Assembly (NCBI RefSeq): GCF_003575965.1
Contig: NZ_QWJJ01000001.1
Location: 310,001 to 374,000, forward strand
Length of the DNA: 64,000 nucleotides
Origin: Pseudooceanicola sediminis
GTDB taxonomy: Bacteria > Pseudomonadota > Alphaproteobacteria > Rhodobacterales > Rhodobacteraceae
Direction: 5' to 3'
The notes under the pieces were generated by a model. The model was not told the DNA's origin and did not search any database. It was given only the letters and a program-made list of their open reading frames with translations. Position numbers and translations under genes: made by a program. Shown here piece by piece: positions 47,661-56,006 of this stretch; within the stretch, counting starts at the first letter, position 1, and every line of letters starts with the position of its first letter.

Positions 47661-47735
47661 TTGCCTGTCCCCGTCTTGCCCGTCCCAGTCTTGCCTGTCC
47701 CAGTCTTGCCCGTCGCCGTCTTGCCTGTTCCCGTC
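47661..47735 (+). repeat. Five 15-bp tandem repeats upstream of the DedA-like gene
   Basis: Five copies of TTGCCYGTYSCMGTC lie head to tail (47661, 47676, 47691, 47706, 47721), followed by a degenerate sixth. In the DedA frame they would read LPVPV pentapeptides from a TTG, but the DedA start with a ribosome binding site is further on, so I take them as non-coding. Confidence 0.85.
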
Positions 47736-47777
47736 TTACGTGTCGTCCCGCCGCCCGCTGAGCAGAAGGGCCGCCGC

Positions 47778-48512
47778 ATGAACGAAGAACTGATGGAGCT
47801 GCTGGCCAGTTACGGCGCGCCGCTGGTATTTGCCGCGACGCTGGCCAGCTGCCTTGCCCTGCCGGTGCCGGCGTCATTGATCATGCTGGGCGCCGGGGCA
47901 CTGGCGGCAGCGGGCGACCTGCCGTTTGCCGTGCTGGTGGCGGCCGCCTTTGCCGGTGCAATCATCGGTGACCACATCGGGCTGATGCTGGGGCGCGGCC
48001 TTCAGGGGGCCCTGCGACGCCGCCTGAAACCGGGCAAGCGCGCCGCCGCAACGATGGACGACGCGCGCGGCTTCCTGATCCGGCGCGGCGGCCTGGCGGT
48101 GCTGTTGTCGCGGTTTCCCCTGTCGCCCCTCGGGCCTTATGTAAACTTTGCGGCAGGCGCGGCGCAGATGCCCTTGTTGAAATTCACGCCCTTCATCCTG
48201 CTGGGCGAACTGATCTGGGTCTCGCTCTATCTCGGGCTGGGCTACGTCGCCGAGGCCCACCTTGAGGCCGTCTTGCGGATCGCATCCGATCTGACGGGTC
48301 TGCTGACGGCGCTGACGGCGGCGGCGGGGCTTGGATACTGGCTGTGGCGCACTCATCGCAATCGCCAGCGCAGCAGTGGCGATGCCCTGCCAGGCCACGC
48401 CCCCGATGTCACCGATCACAATGGCGCGCGCGACGGGACGCAGGCAGGAACTTCCCCGCAGGCTGGATCGTTGGGTCGGGACAAGTCATTCAAGGAAAGG
48501 ACGGACCCATGA
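47778..48512 (+). CDS. DedA family membrane protein
   Basis: A 244-residue protein of the DedA/SNARE-associated family, which includes lipid flippases and scramblases. It has four to five hydrophobic segments, and the family motif FLIRRGGLAVLLSRFPLSPLGPYVNFAAG is present near residues 97-125 (family F/Y-G-x...G-R-F/P type). AGAAGG precedes ATG 47778. The tail beyond residue 200 is polar and basic. The gene overlaps the OsmC gene by four bases (ATGA). Confidence 0.88.
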   Translation: MNEELMELLASYGAPLVFAATLASCLALPVPASLIMLGAGALAAAGDLPFAVLVAAAFAGAIIGDHIGLMLGRGLQGALRRRLKPGKRAAATMDDARGFLIRRGGLAVLLSRFPLSPLGPYVNFAAGAAQMPLLKFTPFILLGELIWVSLYLGLGYVAEAHLEAVLRIASDLTGLLTALTAAAGLGYWLWRTHRNRQRSSGDALPGHAPDVTDHNGARDGTQAGTSPQAGSLGRDKSFKERTDP

Positions 48513-48937
48513 TCAAGAAAACAGGCTCGGCAAAATGGAGCGGCGGTCTGAAAGACGGCAAAGGGTATGTCTCGACCCAATCCGGCGCATTGAGCGACCA
48601 GCCTTACGGCTTCAACACCCGCTTTGAGGACGGCAAGGGGACCAACCCCGAAGAACTGATCGGCGCGGCCCACGCCGGATGCTTCTCGATGGCGCTGTCC
48701 AATATCCTTGGCGACAAGGATCTGGTGGCCGAGGATATCGCCACCACGGCGACGGTGATGATGGAACAACAGGATGGCGGTTTCGCGATCACCAAGATTC
48801 ATCTGGACCTGACGGCCAAGATCCCCGGCGCGACCGAGGAAGTGTTCCAGGAGGTCGCAAAAACCGCCAAGGAAAATTGCCCGGTGTCGAAACTTCTGAC
48901 CGGCGCCGAAATCACGCTGACGGCAAAATTGGCGTAA
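48509..48937 (+). CDS. OsmC family peroxiredoxin
   Basis: A 142-residue thiol peroxidase of the OsmC/Ohr superfamily, reducing organic hydroperoxides. The two redox cysteines are in AHAGCFSMAL (about residue 57) and NCPVSKLLTG (about 125), and TNPEELIGAAHAGC is the family signature. AAGGA lies before ATG 48509, which overlaps the dedA stop. It resembles OsmC more than Ohr. Confidence 0.93.
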   Translation: MIKKTGSAKWSGGLKDGKGYVSTQSGALSDQPYGFNTRFEDGKGTNPEELIGAAHAGCFSMALSNILGDKDLVAEDIATTATVMMEQQDGGFAITKIHLDLTAKIPGATEEVFQEVAKTAKENCPVSKLLTGAEITLTAKLA

Positions 48938-48969
48938 ATTCCGCGCTCTAAATAGCGTTAACACCTCAA

Positions 48970-49003
48970 AAAGGGTCGCCTACTGCACTGTCGGCGGCCC
49001 TTT
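48970..49003 (+). terminator. Intrinsic terminator after osmC
   Basis: AAAGGGTCGCC (48970-48980) pairs with GGCGGCCCTTT (48993-49003) with one T-G pair, followed by GTCTTTG. It separates the DedA-OsmC pair from the protease gene. Confidence 0.82.
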
Positions 49004-49096
49004 GTCTTTGCCTGCACTGCCCCGCGCCTGCTCTGCCGCGACGTTTCCCGGCTGCCATCGCTTGCACAGCCGCACAAGACGGCACATATCCGTGCT

Positions 49097-49786
49097 ATGC
49101 TGAAGTTCACCCCCCTTTTGCTGGCGCTGATCTACGGGCTTGTCGCCTGGCGGTTTTCCACGTGGCGCCTGAAACGGGAGCTGGACGAAAAATCGAGCGA
49201 GCTGGCAGACCCCCGCCTGCATGCCCTGACCAGGCAGATGGCACAGGCGCTGGACCTGCCCCGCATTCGCGTCAATCTCTACGAAATTCCCGCAATCAAC
49301 GGGCTGGCAGCGCCGGATGGGCGGATTTTCCTGACCCGCGGTTTCTACAATGCCTACCGCCAGGGCCAGGTCACGGCCGAGGAACTGGCCAGCGTCATCG
49401 CGCATGAGCTGGGGCATGTCGCCCTTGGTCATTCGCGCCGCCGCATGATCGACTTTTCCGGCCAGAACGCCCTGCGCATGGGGCTGACGATGGTGATCGG
49501 ACGGTTCATTCCCTTTGTCGGACCGATGCTCGTCAATGCCGCCATGTCGCTGCTGACTGCAAAACTGTCCCGCAAGGATGAATACGAAGCCGATGCCTAT
49601 GCCGCTGCCCTGCTCAGCAAGGCCGGGATCGGTGTCGGCCCGCAGATCAGCCTGTTTACCAAGCTCGAAGCACTGTCAGGCGCACGCGGCGCACAAAGCA
49701 CCGCCTGGCTGCACAGCCACCCGGCCACCGCCGAACGAATTGCCGCCATCCGGGCCCTCGACAAGGGCTGGAACGCGCGCGACTGA
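49097..49786 (+). CDS. M48 family metallopeptidase
   Basis: A 229-residue zinc protease. The HELGH motif (about residue 104) supplies two zinc ligands, the third being Glu in DEYEADAYA near residue 160. An N-terminal hydrophobic segment ([14 protein letters not shown]) anchors it. It is shorter than HtpX and lacks its extra membrane segments; a role in membrane protein quality control is possible. Confidence 0.9.
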   Translation: MLKFTPLLLALIYGLVAWRFSTWRLKRELDEKSSELADPRLHALTRQMAQALDLPRIRVNLYEIPAINGLAAPDGRIFLTRGFYNAYRQGQVTAEELASVIAHELGHVALGHSRRRMIDFSGQNALRMGLTMVIGRFIPFVGPMLVNAAMSLLTAKLSRKDEYEADAYAAALLSKAGIGVGPQISLFTKLEALSGARGAQSTAWLHSHPATAERIAAIRALDKGWNARD

Positions 49787-49797
49787 AAGGACCCCAG

Positions 49798-50796
49798 ATG
49801 AAATACTCCCTATTGGATCTTGCCCCCGTCCCCGAGGGCAGCACCACCGCCGAGGCGATGGCAAATTCCGTGGCGCTGGCGCAGGCCGCCGAGGCCGCAG
49901 GATACCACCGGCACTGGCTGGCGGAACACCACAACATGCCCGGCATTGCCTCCTCCGCCACGGCCGTGATGATCGGGCATATCGCGGGGGCCACCAGCCG
50001 CATCCGCGTCGGATCCGGCGGCATCATGTTGCCGAACCATTCGCCGCTGGTGATTGCCGAACAATTCGGCACGCTTGCCTCGCTCTACCCCGGCCGTATC
50101 GATCTGGGGCTGGGGCGCGCACCGGGCACGGATCAGGAAACCGCCCGCGCCCTGCGCCGCCACATGGGCCAGCAGGATACCTTTCCCCGCGATGTGGGCG
50201 AACTGATGGCCTATCTGGACGACCCCGTCGACGGCCAGCGCGTGCATGCCTATCCGGGCGAGGGCACAAAGGTGCCGGTCTGGATCCTCGGCAGTTCCCT
50301 CTATGGTGCGCAACTGGCCGCGCAGGCGGGTCTGCCCTATGCGTTTGCGTCGCATTTCGCGCCCGATGCGTTGGAACAGGCCTCCGAAATCTATCGCCGC
50401 AGCTTTCGTCCCTCAGAGGTCTGCGAGGCCCCCTATTTCATGATGGCGTTGAACGTCTACGCCGGGGATACGGACGCCGAGGGCGCCTATCTGCGCTCCT
50501 CCATGCAGCAGGCCTTCGTCCGCCTGCGCACCGGTATGCCCAGCAAGTTGCCGCGACCGGTCGACAATATCGAAGACCTGGTGCCGGCGCATATTCTGGC
50601 TGGCGTCAATCAGGCGGGGTCTGTTTCCGCCACGGGCGCGCCCGAGACGGTGCGTCGGCAACTGGCAGACCTGATCGACCGTTTCCGCCCGGACGAGGTC
50701 ATCATCGCCGGTCAGATCCACGACAATGCCAAACGGATCAAGAGCTTTCAGATCGCCGCCGAGCAACTGCAGGCGCTTGGCCACGAGGCAAGCTGA
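49798..50796 (+). CDS. LLM-class flavin-dependent oxidoreductase
   Basis: A 332-residue luciferase-like TIM-barrel flavoprotein. It has [22 protein letters not shown] at about residues 32-53, [43 protein letters not shown] around 70-112 (FMN-binding core), and [30 protein letters not shown]. This set matches the MsnO8/alkanal monooxygenase-like subgroup. The electron donor and substrate are unknown. It follows the protease by 11 bases. Confidence 0.9.
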   Translation: MKYSLLDLAPVPEGSTTAEAMANSVALAQAAEAAGYHRHWLAEHHNMPGIASSATAVMIGHIAGATSRIRVGSGGIMLPNHSPLVIAEQFGTLASLYPGRIDLGLGRAPGTDQETARALRRHMGQQDTFPRDVGELMAYLDDPVDGQRVHAYPGEGTKVPVWILGSSLYGAQLAAQAGLPYAFASHFAPDALEQASEIYRRSFRPSEVCEAPYFMMALNVYAGDTDAEGAYLRSSMQQAFVRLRTGMPSKLPRPVDNIEDLVPAHILAGVNQAGSVSATGAPETVRRQLADLIDRFRPDEVIIAGQIHDNAKRIKSFQIAAEQLQALGHEAS

Positions 50797-50806
50797 GCCG
50801 CCCGCG

Positions 50807-50828
50807 CCGCCCGCCCATTTGCGGGCGG
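50807..50828. terminator. Hairpin between the convergent LLM oxidoreductase and PIN genes
   Basis: CCGCCCGC (50807-50814) and GCGGGCGG (50821-50828) form a perfect 8-base stem with a 6-base loop, just before the PIN gene stop. No T-run, so termination is only likely. Confidence 0.5.
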
Positions 50829-50830
50829 TG

Positions 50831-51382
50831 TCAGACGCCGAGCCCCTCAAGGGCCTTGCCAAGGCGCGGCAGCCGCGCCTTGCGCATCAGTGCCCGTATG
50901 CGCCAGCCCGGATCCGACATGGCGCGGGCCTGCGCCAGAACGCGGGTCGCGACGGGGATCATCGCGGCAGGGCTGGCCTCGGCAAATCCGACCAGCAGCG
51001 CGTCGGGGTCGGCGCGGCTCAGCCCCTCTTCCGCCAGGATATGGCGCGGGAAATCCTTTGCGTTGACGGTCACGATGGCATCGGCGGAACTGGCAATCGC
51101 CGCTGCCAGCACATGCAGATCACCCGGATCGGGCAGCCACAGGCGCTTTACCAGCTCCGCGGGAAACCGCACCTCGGCCTTGGGAAAGGCGACACGCGTC
51201 ATCGCCACTTCGGCGCGGGCCTGCGCCTCGCCCTCGTCCCCCAGCTTGGCGGCGGCCCGCGCCCATTCCTCCAGAATGCGATCGGACCAGACAGGGGTGA
51301 ACATCCCCTGCCCGGCCGCGCCCAACAGCATTTCACGCATCACCGTCGGATACAGGACGCAGGCATCGAGAAGCGCCTTCAT
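50831..51382 (-). CDS. PIN domain protein
   Basis: A 183-residue PIN-fold (VapC-like) putative ribonuclease. Acidic residues sit in MKALLDACVLYPTVMREML (Asp6), in DRILEEWARA and in the PDPGDLHVLAAAIASSADAIVTVNAKDFP block. It is larger than typical VapC toxins and no antitoxin gene is adjacent. It is encoded three bases downstream of the methyltransferase gene, a pairing I recall from Rhodobacter relatives, which suggests a housekeeping RNA role rather than a toxin-antitoxin module. Confidence 0.85.
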   Translation of the reverse strand: MKALLDACVLYPTVMREMLLGAAGQGMFTPVWSDRILEEWARAAAKLGDEGEAQARAEVAMTRVAFPKAEVRFPAELVKRLWLPDPGDLHVLAAAIASSADAIVTVNAKDFPRHILAEEGLSRADPDALLVGFAEASPAAMIPVATRVLAQARAMSDPGWRIRALMRKARLPRLGKALEGLGV

Positions 51383-51385
51383 GCC

Positions 51386-52609
51386 TCAGACCCGAAAGAA
51401 CAGCGCCTTGAGATAGCCGCTTTCCGCCAGGTGCGGGTGCATCGGGTGATCCGCCCCGGCAAAGCCCGTGTGCAGCAAGGCCGAGTCGCGACCCGCGCGC
51501 CCGATACCCCGGATGCAGGCCGTGCGGAACTTGGCCAGGTCCGCAGCATGAGAGCAGGAGCACAACCCAAGGTATCCGCCCGGTGCCACCAGCGGCGCGG
51601 CCAGCTTTGCCAGCCGTTCATAGGCCCGCAAGCCCGCCTCGAGCGACTGACGCGCCGGGGCAAAGGCGGGCGGATCGCAGATGACCACGTCAAATTGCGC
51701 GCCCTCTTCGGCCAGCGCCTCCAACGTCTCGAAAGCATCGCCCTGACGGGTGGAAAAACGCGCCGAGGCGCCCATGGCCGCCGCGCCCTGCTCGGCCAGC
51801 TCAAGCGCCGGGGCGGATCCGTCGACCGCCAGCGCGGACGTCGCACCGTTCGCCAGGCAGGCCAGCCCGAAGCCCCCGACATGCGAAAACAGGTCCAGCA
51901 CCCGCGCGCCCCTGGCCAGGCGGGCCGCAAAGGCATGGTTGGGACGCTGGTCGTAGAACAGGCCGGTCTTTTGACCGCCCATCAGGTCGGCCATGTAGGT
52001 TGCGCCGTTCATCTCGACCGGCACCGGCCCCTCGGGTGCGGTGCCCAGCAACACGCCCGACACGTCATCCAGCCCTTCCAGGCTGCGCGCGCGCCCCGAG
52101 GCGCTTTTCAGCACGCAGGTCACGCCCGTGACCTCGACCAGCGCGGCGCACAGCGGTTCGATCAGGGCCTCGGCCCAGGCGGCATTGGGCTGAACCACGG
52201 CAGTATCGCCGAAACGGTCGATGATGACACCAGGCAGGCCATCGGCCTCGGCATGGATCAGGCGGTAGAAGGGCGCGTCGAACAGGCGCTCGCGCAAGCT
52301 CAGCGCCTTGGCAAAGCGTGCCGCAAACCAGGCCTGGTCGACCGGGCCACCATCGACGGCGTCCAGCACCCGCGCCATGATCCGGCTTTCGGGGTTGACG
52401 GTGACCAGTGCCAGCGGCGTCCGGTTCTCATCCTCGAGAATGGCCAGCGCGCCGGGCGTCAGCGCCTTGGTGCGCCGATCGGTGACAAGTTCGTTGCCAT
52501 AGACCCAGGGAAAGCCGTGGCGGATGCGGCGGGCATCCGTCTTTGGCTTCATGCGCACGGTTGGCAGGGTCGCAGGATCGGTGGCGGGAAGGGTGTCATG
52601 TGATTGCAT
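51386..52609 (-). CDS. RlmI-like class I SAM-dependent rRNA methyltransferase
   Basis: A 407-residue protein with an N-terminal PUA-like RNA-binding domain (about residues 20-95), then an EEHUD-type region, then a Rossmann methyltransferase domain with LDLFSHVGGFGLACLANGA as the SAM-binding motif I and VVICDPPAFAPARQS as catalytic motif IV. RlmI methylates C1962 of 23S rRNA in E. coli; the CSCS motif (LCSCSHAADL) fits a cytosine-5 methyltransferase. The gene is complete and leads into the PIN gene. Confidence 0.92.
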   Translation of the reverse strand: MQSHDTLPATDPATLPTVRMKPKTDARRIRHGFPWVYGNELVTDRRTKALTPGALAILEDENRTPLALVTVNPESRIMARVLDAVDGGPVDQAWFAARFAKALSLRERLFDAPFYRLIHAEADGLPGVIIDRFGDTAVVQPNAAWAEALIEPLCAALVEVTGVTCVLKSASGRARSLEGLDDVSGVLLGTAPEGPVPVEMNGATYMADLMGGQKTGLFYDQRPNHAFAARLARGARVLDLFSHVGGFGLACLANGATSALAVDGSAPALELAEQGAAAMGASARFSTRQGDAFETLEALAEEGAQFDVVICDPPAFAPARQSLEAGLRAYERLAKLAAPLVAPGGYLGLCSCSHAADLAKFRTACIRGIGRAGRDSALLHTGFAGADHPMHPHLAESGYLKALFFRV

Positions 52610-52879
52610 TCCCCTCTCCTAGCGACTTCCCCGATCCGGGGGAAGCCGGCACGCGCAAGGCGTCGCGCAAATCCAACAAGTAGCTCCCCCGGAGCAGCGC
52701 ACCCGATACCTTTCCGGCGCAGGCCCCGGCCGGACCAACGCCCCGTCCTGCGCGCCCAAAGCGACGAAATGCCGGTCATTCGGCCGCAAAACTCTCGCGG
52801 CCCCCCAACCGCAGGCCCCCCCGGCAGGCCACCGCGAGTGGTCTCCTCTGCGGATCAGGCCGCGCCATGCCAAGCACAG

Positions 52880-52921
52880 ATTTGCAATTACTCTGCAAAT
52901 ACATACATCTGACTTTGCAAA
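52880..52921. promoter_or_regulatory. Cluster of TTTGCA half-sites
   Basis: ATTTGCA (52880-52886) and TGCAAAT (52894-52900) are 7-base inverted repeats with a 7-base spacer, and an 8-base palindrome TTTGCAAA follows at 52914-52921. The spacing of about 27 bases between the dyad centre and the palindrome is compatible with binding on one helix face. No regulator can be named. Confidence 0.4.
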
Positions 52922-53084
52922 CCCTAGCCCGACCCCGCCCCCCGCGACCAGCCTTGCCCCGCGATCCGGCGTGACCAGCTTTCATCGCAAGACGGATGGG
53001 CATTCGCAGACAAATCAGGCAGGTTGCGGCAGGTGAAGAGTTGTTTCGCGGTGACGGTCCGTTTTATGGGCTGGCATCTGCGAC

Positions 53085-53098
53085 TGTTAGCGCTAAAC
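53085..53098. promoter_or_regulatory. LacI-type operator upstream of edd-eda
   Basis: TGTTAGCGCTAAAC contains a perfect 10-base palindrome TTAGCGCTAA with the central CG typical of LacI-family sites. It lies about 93 bases upstream of the edd ATG. In Rhodobacter the LacI-family regulator CceR controls Entner-Doudoroff and other central carbon genes through a similar site, so CceR is the prime candidate. No lacI-type gene lies in this window. Confidence 0.7.
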
Positions 53099-53190
53099 TG
53101 GCCCCGACCCGAGGAGGCGCCCGCGCCGCGCCCTCCGCGAACGGCATAACCCAACGATCAGCGACGCAGCCAGATTGGAGGCTTCGACCC

Positions 53191-54990
53191 ATGGCCCTGA
53201 ACCAGACAATTGCAGATGTAACCGACCGGATCCGCGAAAGATCCCAAGGCAGCCGCGACCAATACCTGGAGCGTATCGGACGCGCCGCGGATGCCGGGCC
53301 GGTTCGCGCCCACCTGACCTGCGGCAACCAGGCCCATGCCTATGCCGGTATGCCCACCGACCAGGAGGCGCTGTCAAAGGGACGCGCCGCCAACCTGGGC
53401 ATCGTCACCGCCTACAACGACATGCTGTCGGCCCACCAACCCTATGAACATTTCCCCGAACTGATCCGCAAGGCTGCCCGCGCGCAGGGCGCAACGGCGC
53501 AGGTCGCCGGCGGTGTACCCGCCATGTGCGACGGCGTGACCCAGGGCCAGCCCGGCATGGAACTGTCGCTGTTTTCGCGCGACGTGATTGCCATGGCGGC
53601 GGGCATTGCCCTGTCGCACAACTGCTTCGACGCCGCGCTTTACCTCGGCGTCTGCGACAAGATCGTGCCGGGCCTCGTCATGGCCGCCGCGACCTTTGGC
53701 CATATCCCTGCCGTCTTCCTGCCTGCCGGGCCAATGCCCTCGGGGCTGCCGAACGACGAAAAGGCCCGCGTGCGCCAGCAATACGCCAACGGCGAGGTCG
53801 GCCGCGACAAGCTGATGGAGGCCGAGCTTGCCTCCTACCACTCGCCCGGCACCTGCACCTTTTACGGCACCGCCAATACCAACCAGATGCTGATGGAATT
53901 CATGGGGTTGCACCTGCCGGGTGCCAGCTTTGTCAACCCCAATACCCCGATGCGCGAGGCGCTGACCGTCGCGGGCACCGAACGCGCGCTGGCGATCACG
54001 GCCCTCGGAAACGAATTCCGTCCGGCAGGCGAGATCCTCGATGAAAAGGCCTTCGTCAACGGCATCGTCGGCCTGATGGCGACCGGTGGGTCCACCAACC
54101 TGGTGCTGCACATGCCCGCCATGGCGCGGGCCGCCGGCATCATCCTGGACCCCGAGGATTTCGATACGATCTCTTCGATCACGCCGCTGATGGCCAAGGT
54201 CTATCCCAACGGTCTGGCCGACGTGAACCATTTCCACGCTGCGGGTGGCCTCGGCTACATGATCGGCCAGCTGCTGAACGACGGGTTGCTCCACCCCGAT
54301 ACCAAGACCGTCGCCGGCGACGGCCTGGAACTCTATACCCAGGAACCCAAGCTGCGCGAGGGCCGCATCGTCTATGAACCCGGCGCCAGGGAGTCGCTGA
54401 ACGACAAGATCCTGCGCCCGGCCTCTGATCCCTTCCAGAAATCCGGTGGGTTGAAGCACCTGTCCGGCACGCTGGGCCGCGCCATCATGAAGGTGTCGGC
54501 CGTCAAGCCGGAAAACCACGTGATCGAGGCGCCCGTGCGCATCTTTCACGATCAGGCCGACGTCAAGACCGCGTTCAAGGCCGGTGAGTTCACCGAAGAC
54601 ACCATCGTCGTCGTGCGCTTTCAGGGGCCGAAGGCGAACGGCATGCCGGAACTGCATTCGCTGACGCCGACGCTGGCCGTGCTGCTGGATCGCGGGCTCA
54701 AGGTGGCGCTGCTGACCGACGGTCGCATGTCGGGCGCATCGGGCAAGGTGCCCGCCGCCATTCACCTCGCCCCCGAGGCGGCAGACGGCGGGCCGATTGC
54801 CCTGCTGCGCGATGGCGACGTGGTCAAGCTGGATGCCGTCAACGGCACCATCACCTGCCCGGATCTGACCGGCCGCGCCCCCGCCACACCGGACCTGTCG
54901 GCCAACAAGCACGGCATTGGCCGCGAGTTGTTCGAGACCTTCCGCCAGAATGCCTCGGCCTCCAGCGCCGGCGCCTCCAATATCGTCTGA
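53191..54990 (+). CDS. edd: Phosphogluconate dehydratase
   Basis: A 599-residue IlvD/Edd-family [4Fe-4S] enzyme turning 6-phosphogluconate into 2-keto-3-deoxy-6-phosphogluconate (KDPG). Family motifs are [18 protein letters not shown] near residue 50, [28 protein letters not shown] near 108, a Cys in [21 protein letters not shown], and [19 protein letters not shown] near 510. TGGAGG precedes ATG 53191. It is co-transcribed with eda, 21 bases downstream, and is the key enzyme of the Entner-Doudoroff pathway that would also use fructose from the polyol genes. Confidence 0.97.
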   Translation: MALNQTIADVTDRIRERSQGSRDQYLERIGRAADAGPVRAHLTCGNQAHAYAGMPTDQEALSKGRAANLGIVTAYNDMLSAHQPYEHFPELIRKAARAQGATAQVAGGVPAMCDGVTQGQPGMELSLFSRDVIAMAAGIALSHNCFDAALYLGVCDKIVPGLVMAAATFGHIPAVFLPAGPMPSGLPNDEKARVRQQYANGEVGRDKLMEAELASYHSPGTCTFYGTANTNQMLMEFMGLHLPGASFVNPNTPMREALTVAGTERALAITALGNEFRPAGEILDEKAFVNGIVGLMATGGSTNLVLHMPAMARAAGIILDPEDFDTISSITPLMAKVYPNGLADVNHFHAAGGLGYMIGQLLNDGLLHPDTKTVAGDGLELYTQEPKLREGRIVYEPGARESLNDKILRPASDPFQKSGGLKHLSGTLGRAIMKVSAVKPENHVIEAPVRIFHDQADVKTAFKAGEFTEDTIVVVRFQGPKANGMPELHSLTPTLAVLLDRGLKVALLTDGRMSGASGKVPAAIHLAPEAADGGPIALLRDGDVVKLDAVNGTITCPDLTGRAPATPDLSANKHGIGRELFETFRQNASASSAGASNIV

Positions 54991-55011
54991 TCCCCTGAAA
55001 CGGAGCCCGTC

Positions 55012-55653
55012 ATGACCCCCGAAACCGCCACCGCCGAAGCCTCCAGGATCTGCCGCCTTGCGCCCGTCGTTCCCGTGCTTGTCGTCCATGACGCCTCGAT
55101 TGCGCGCCCCTTGGCCGAAGCCCTTGTTGCCGGAGGGCTGCCCGCCCTCGAGGTGACATTGCGCACCCCCGCCGCGCTGGACGTGATCCGCGAAATGGCC
55201 CAGGTCGAGGGGGGCGTTGTCGGTGCAGGGTCGATCCTGACCCCCGCCGCCGTTACCCAGGTTGTCGCGGCAGGCGCCAGGTTCGGCGTTTCCCCCGGGG
55301 CCACCGACACGGTGCTGACCGCCGCTGAACAGGCCGACCTGCCGATGCTGCCGGGGGCTGCCACTGCCTCCGAGGTGATGGCCCTGCTGGAACGCGGTTA
55401 CCGCGTGCAGAAATTCTTTCCCGCATCGATCAACGGCGGCGCGCCCGCCATCAAGGCCATCGGCGCGCCCATCCCCGACGTGATGTTCTGCCCGACCGGC
55501 GGCGTCACCCCGGAAAACGCACCCGAATACCTGTCGATGAAGAACATCATCTGCGTCGGCGGGTCCTGGGTGGCACCGCAATCCCTGATCGATGCAAAAG
55601 ACTGGGCCGCGATCGAGGAGCTGGCGCGCGAGGCCGCAGCCCTGCGCGGCTGA
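55012..55653 (+). CDS. eda: KDPG aldolase (2-keto-3-deoxy-6-phosphogluconate aldolase)
   Basis: A 213-residue TIM-barrel class I aldolase splitting KDPG to pyruvate and glyceraldehyde 3-phosphate. The catalytic Glu47 is in ALEVTLRT and the Schiff-base lysine Lys134 in VQKFFPAS. Complete, directly downstream of edd and followed by a strong terminator. Confidence 0.97.
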   Translation: MTPETATAEASRICRLAPVVPVLVVHDASIARPLAEALVAGGLPALEVTLRTPAALDVIREMAQVEGGVVGAGSILTPAAVTQVVAAGARFGVSPGATDTVLTAAEQADLPMLPGAATASEVMALLERGYRVQKFFPASINGGAPAIKAIGAPIPDVMFCPTGGVTPENAPEYLSMKNIICVGGSWVAPQSLIDAKDWAAIEELAREAAALRG

Positions 55654-55674
55654 TACCCACAGGAACAAAAAGAA

Positions 55675-55706
55675 AAGGCGCGCCAGTATCTTGGCGCGCC
55701 TTCTTC
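55675..55706. terminator. Bidirectional terminator between eda and the small hypothetical gene
   Basis: AAGGCGCGCCA (55675-55685) and TGGCGCGCCTT (55692-55702) form a perfect 11-base stem with a 6-base loop; a CTTC run follows on plus and TTTTCTTTTT on minus, so both convergent transcripts can end here. Confidence 0.9.
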
Positions 55707-55725
55707 ATGTCTTGCATCAAGATCC

Positions 55726-55995
55726 TTAGTGCGGCGTTCGCCCGCGCGAACCGCCGCGCCGTCCCATCGGTGTCAGGCTGCGCAGACCGTCCTTCAACAG
55801 CGCCGTCATCGGATGATCCGGCGCGTGCCTGCCGTATTGCTCCATCAGCGCCTCAAGCGCGGCTTTCTGATCCTGGCCGTCGTCCAGGCTCAGCGCCCAG
55901 TCCATCAGCACGGAACGGCACTCGGGGTCGTCGATCCCCTCGATTCGATAGGCCTCGCGGATCAGGGCCTTCGGGTCCGTTGCATCACCTTTCAT
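55726..55995 (-). CDS. Hypothetical protein, 89 residues, downstream of glnE
   Basis: A small soluble protein with helix-rich ALIREAYRIEGIDDPECRSVLMDWALSL and a basic Gly/Arg C-terminus (MGRRGGSRGRTPH). GGAG lies seven bases before ATG 55995; an upstream ATG at 56010 overlaps the glnE stop as ATGA. Either start indicates translation coupled with glnE. I do not recognise the family. Confidence 0.75.
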   Translation of the reverse strand: MKGDATDPKALIREAYRIEGIDDPECRSVLMDWALSLDDGQDQKAALEALMEQYGRHAPDHPMTALLKDGLRSLTPMGRRGGSRGRTPH

Positions 55996-56006
55996 GACCA
56001 CTCCAA

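Larger units (their letters stand above)
52610..53190. promoter_or_regulatory. Regulatory region upstream of edd
   Basis: A 581-base gap with no supported gene. It holds a hairpin CTTCCCC / GGGGAAG near 52626-52645, three TTTGCA half-sites at 52880-52921, and a LacI-type operator at 53085-53098. It must contain the promoters of the leftward methyltransferase gene and of edd-eda. The richness of elements suggests complex control of the Entner-Doudoroff genes. Confidence 0.6.

Noticed and set aside
47661-47777. N-terminal LPVPV extension of the DedA protein
   Set aside because: The frame is open to a TTG, but AGAAGG and ATG at 47778 match the family start; the extension is just tandem repeat DNA.
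50831-51382. VapBC toxin-antitoxin module
   Set aside because: No antitoxin-sized gene with a DNA-binding motif lies next to the PIN gene, and the protein is larger than typical VapC.
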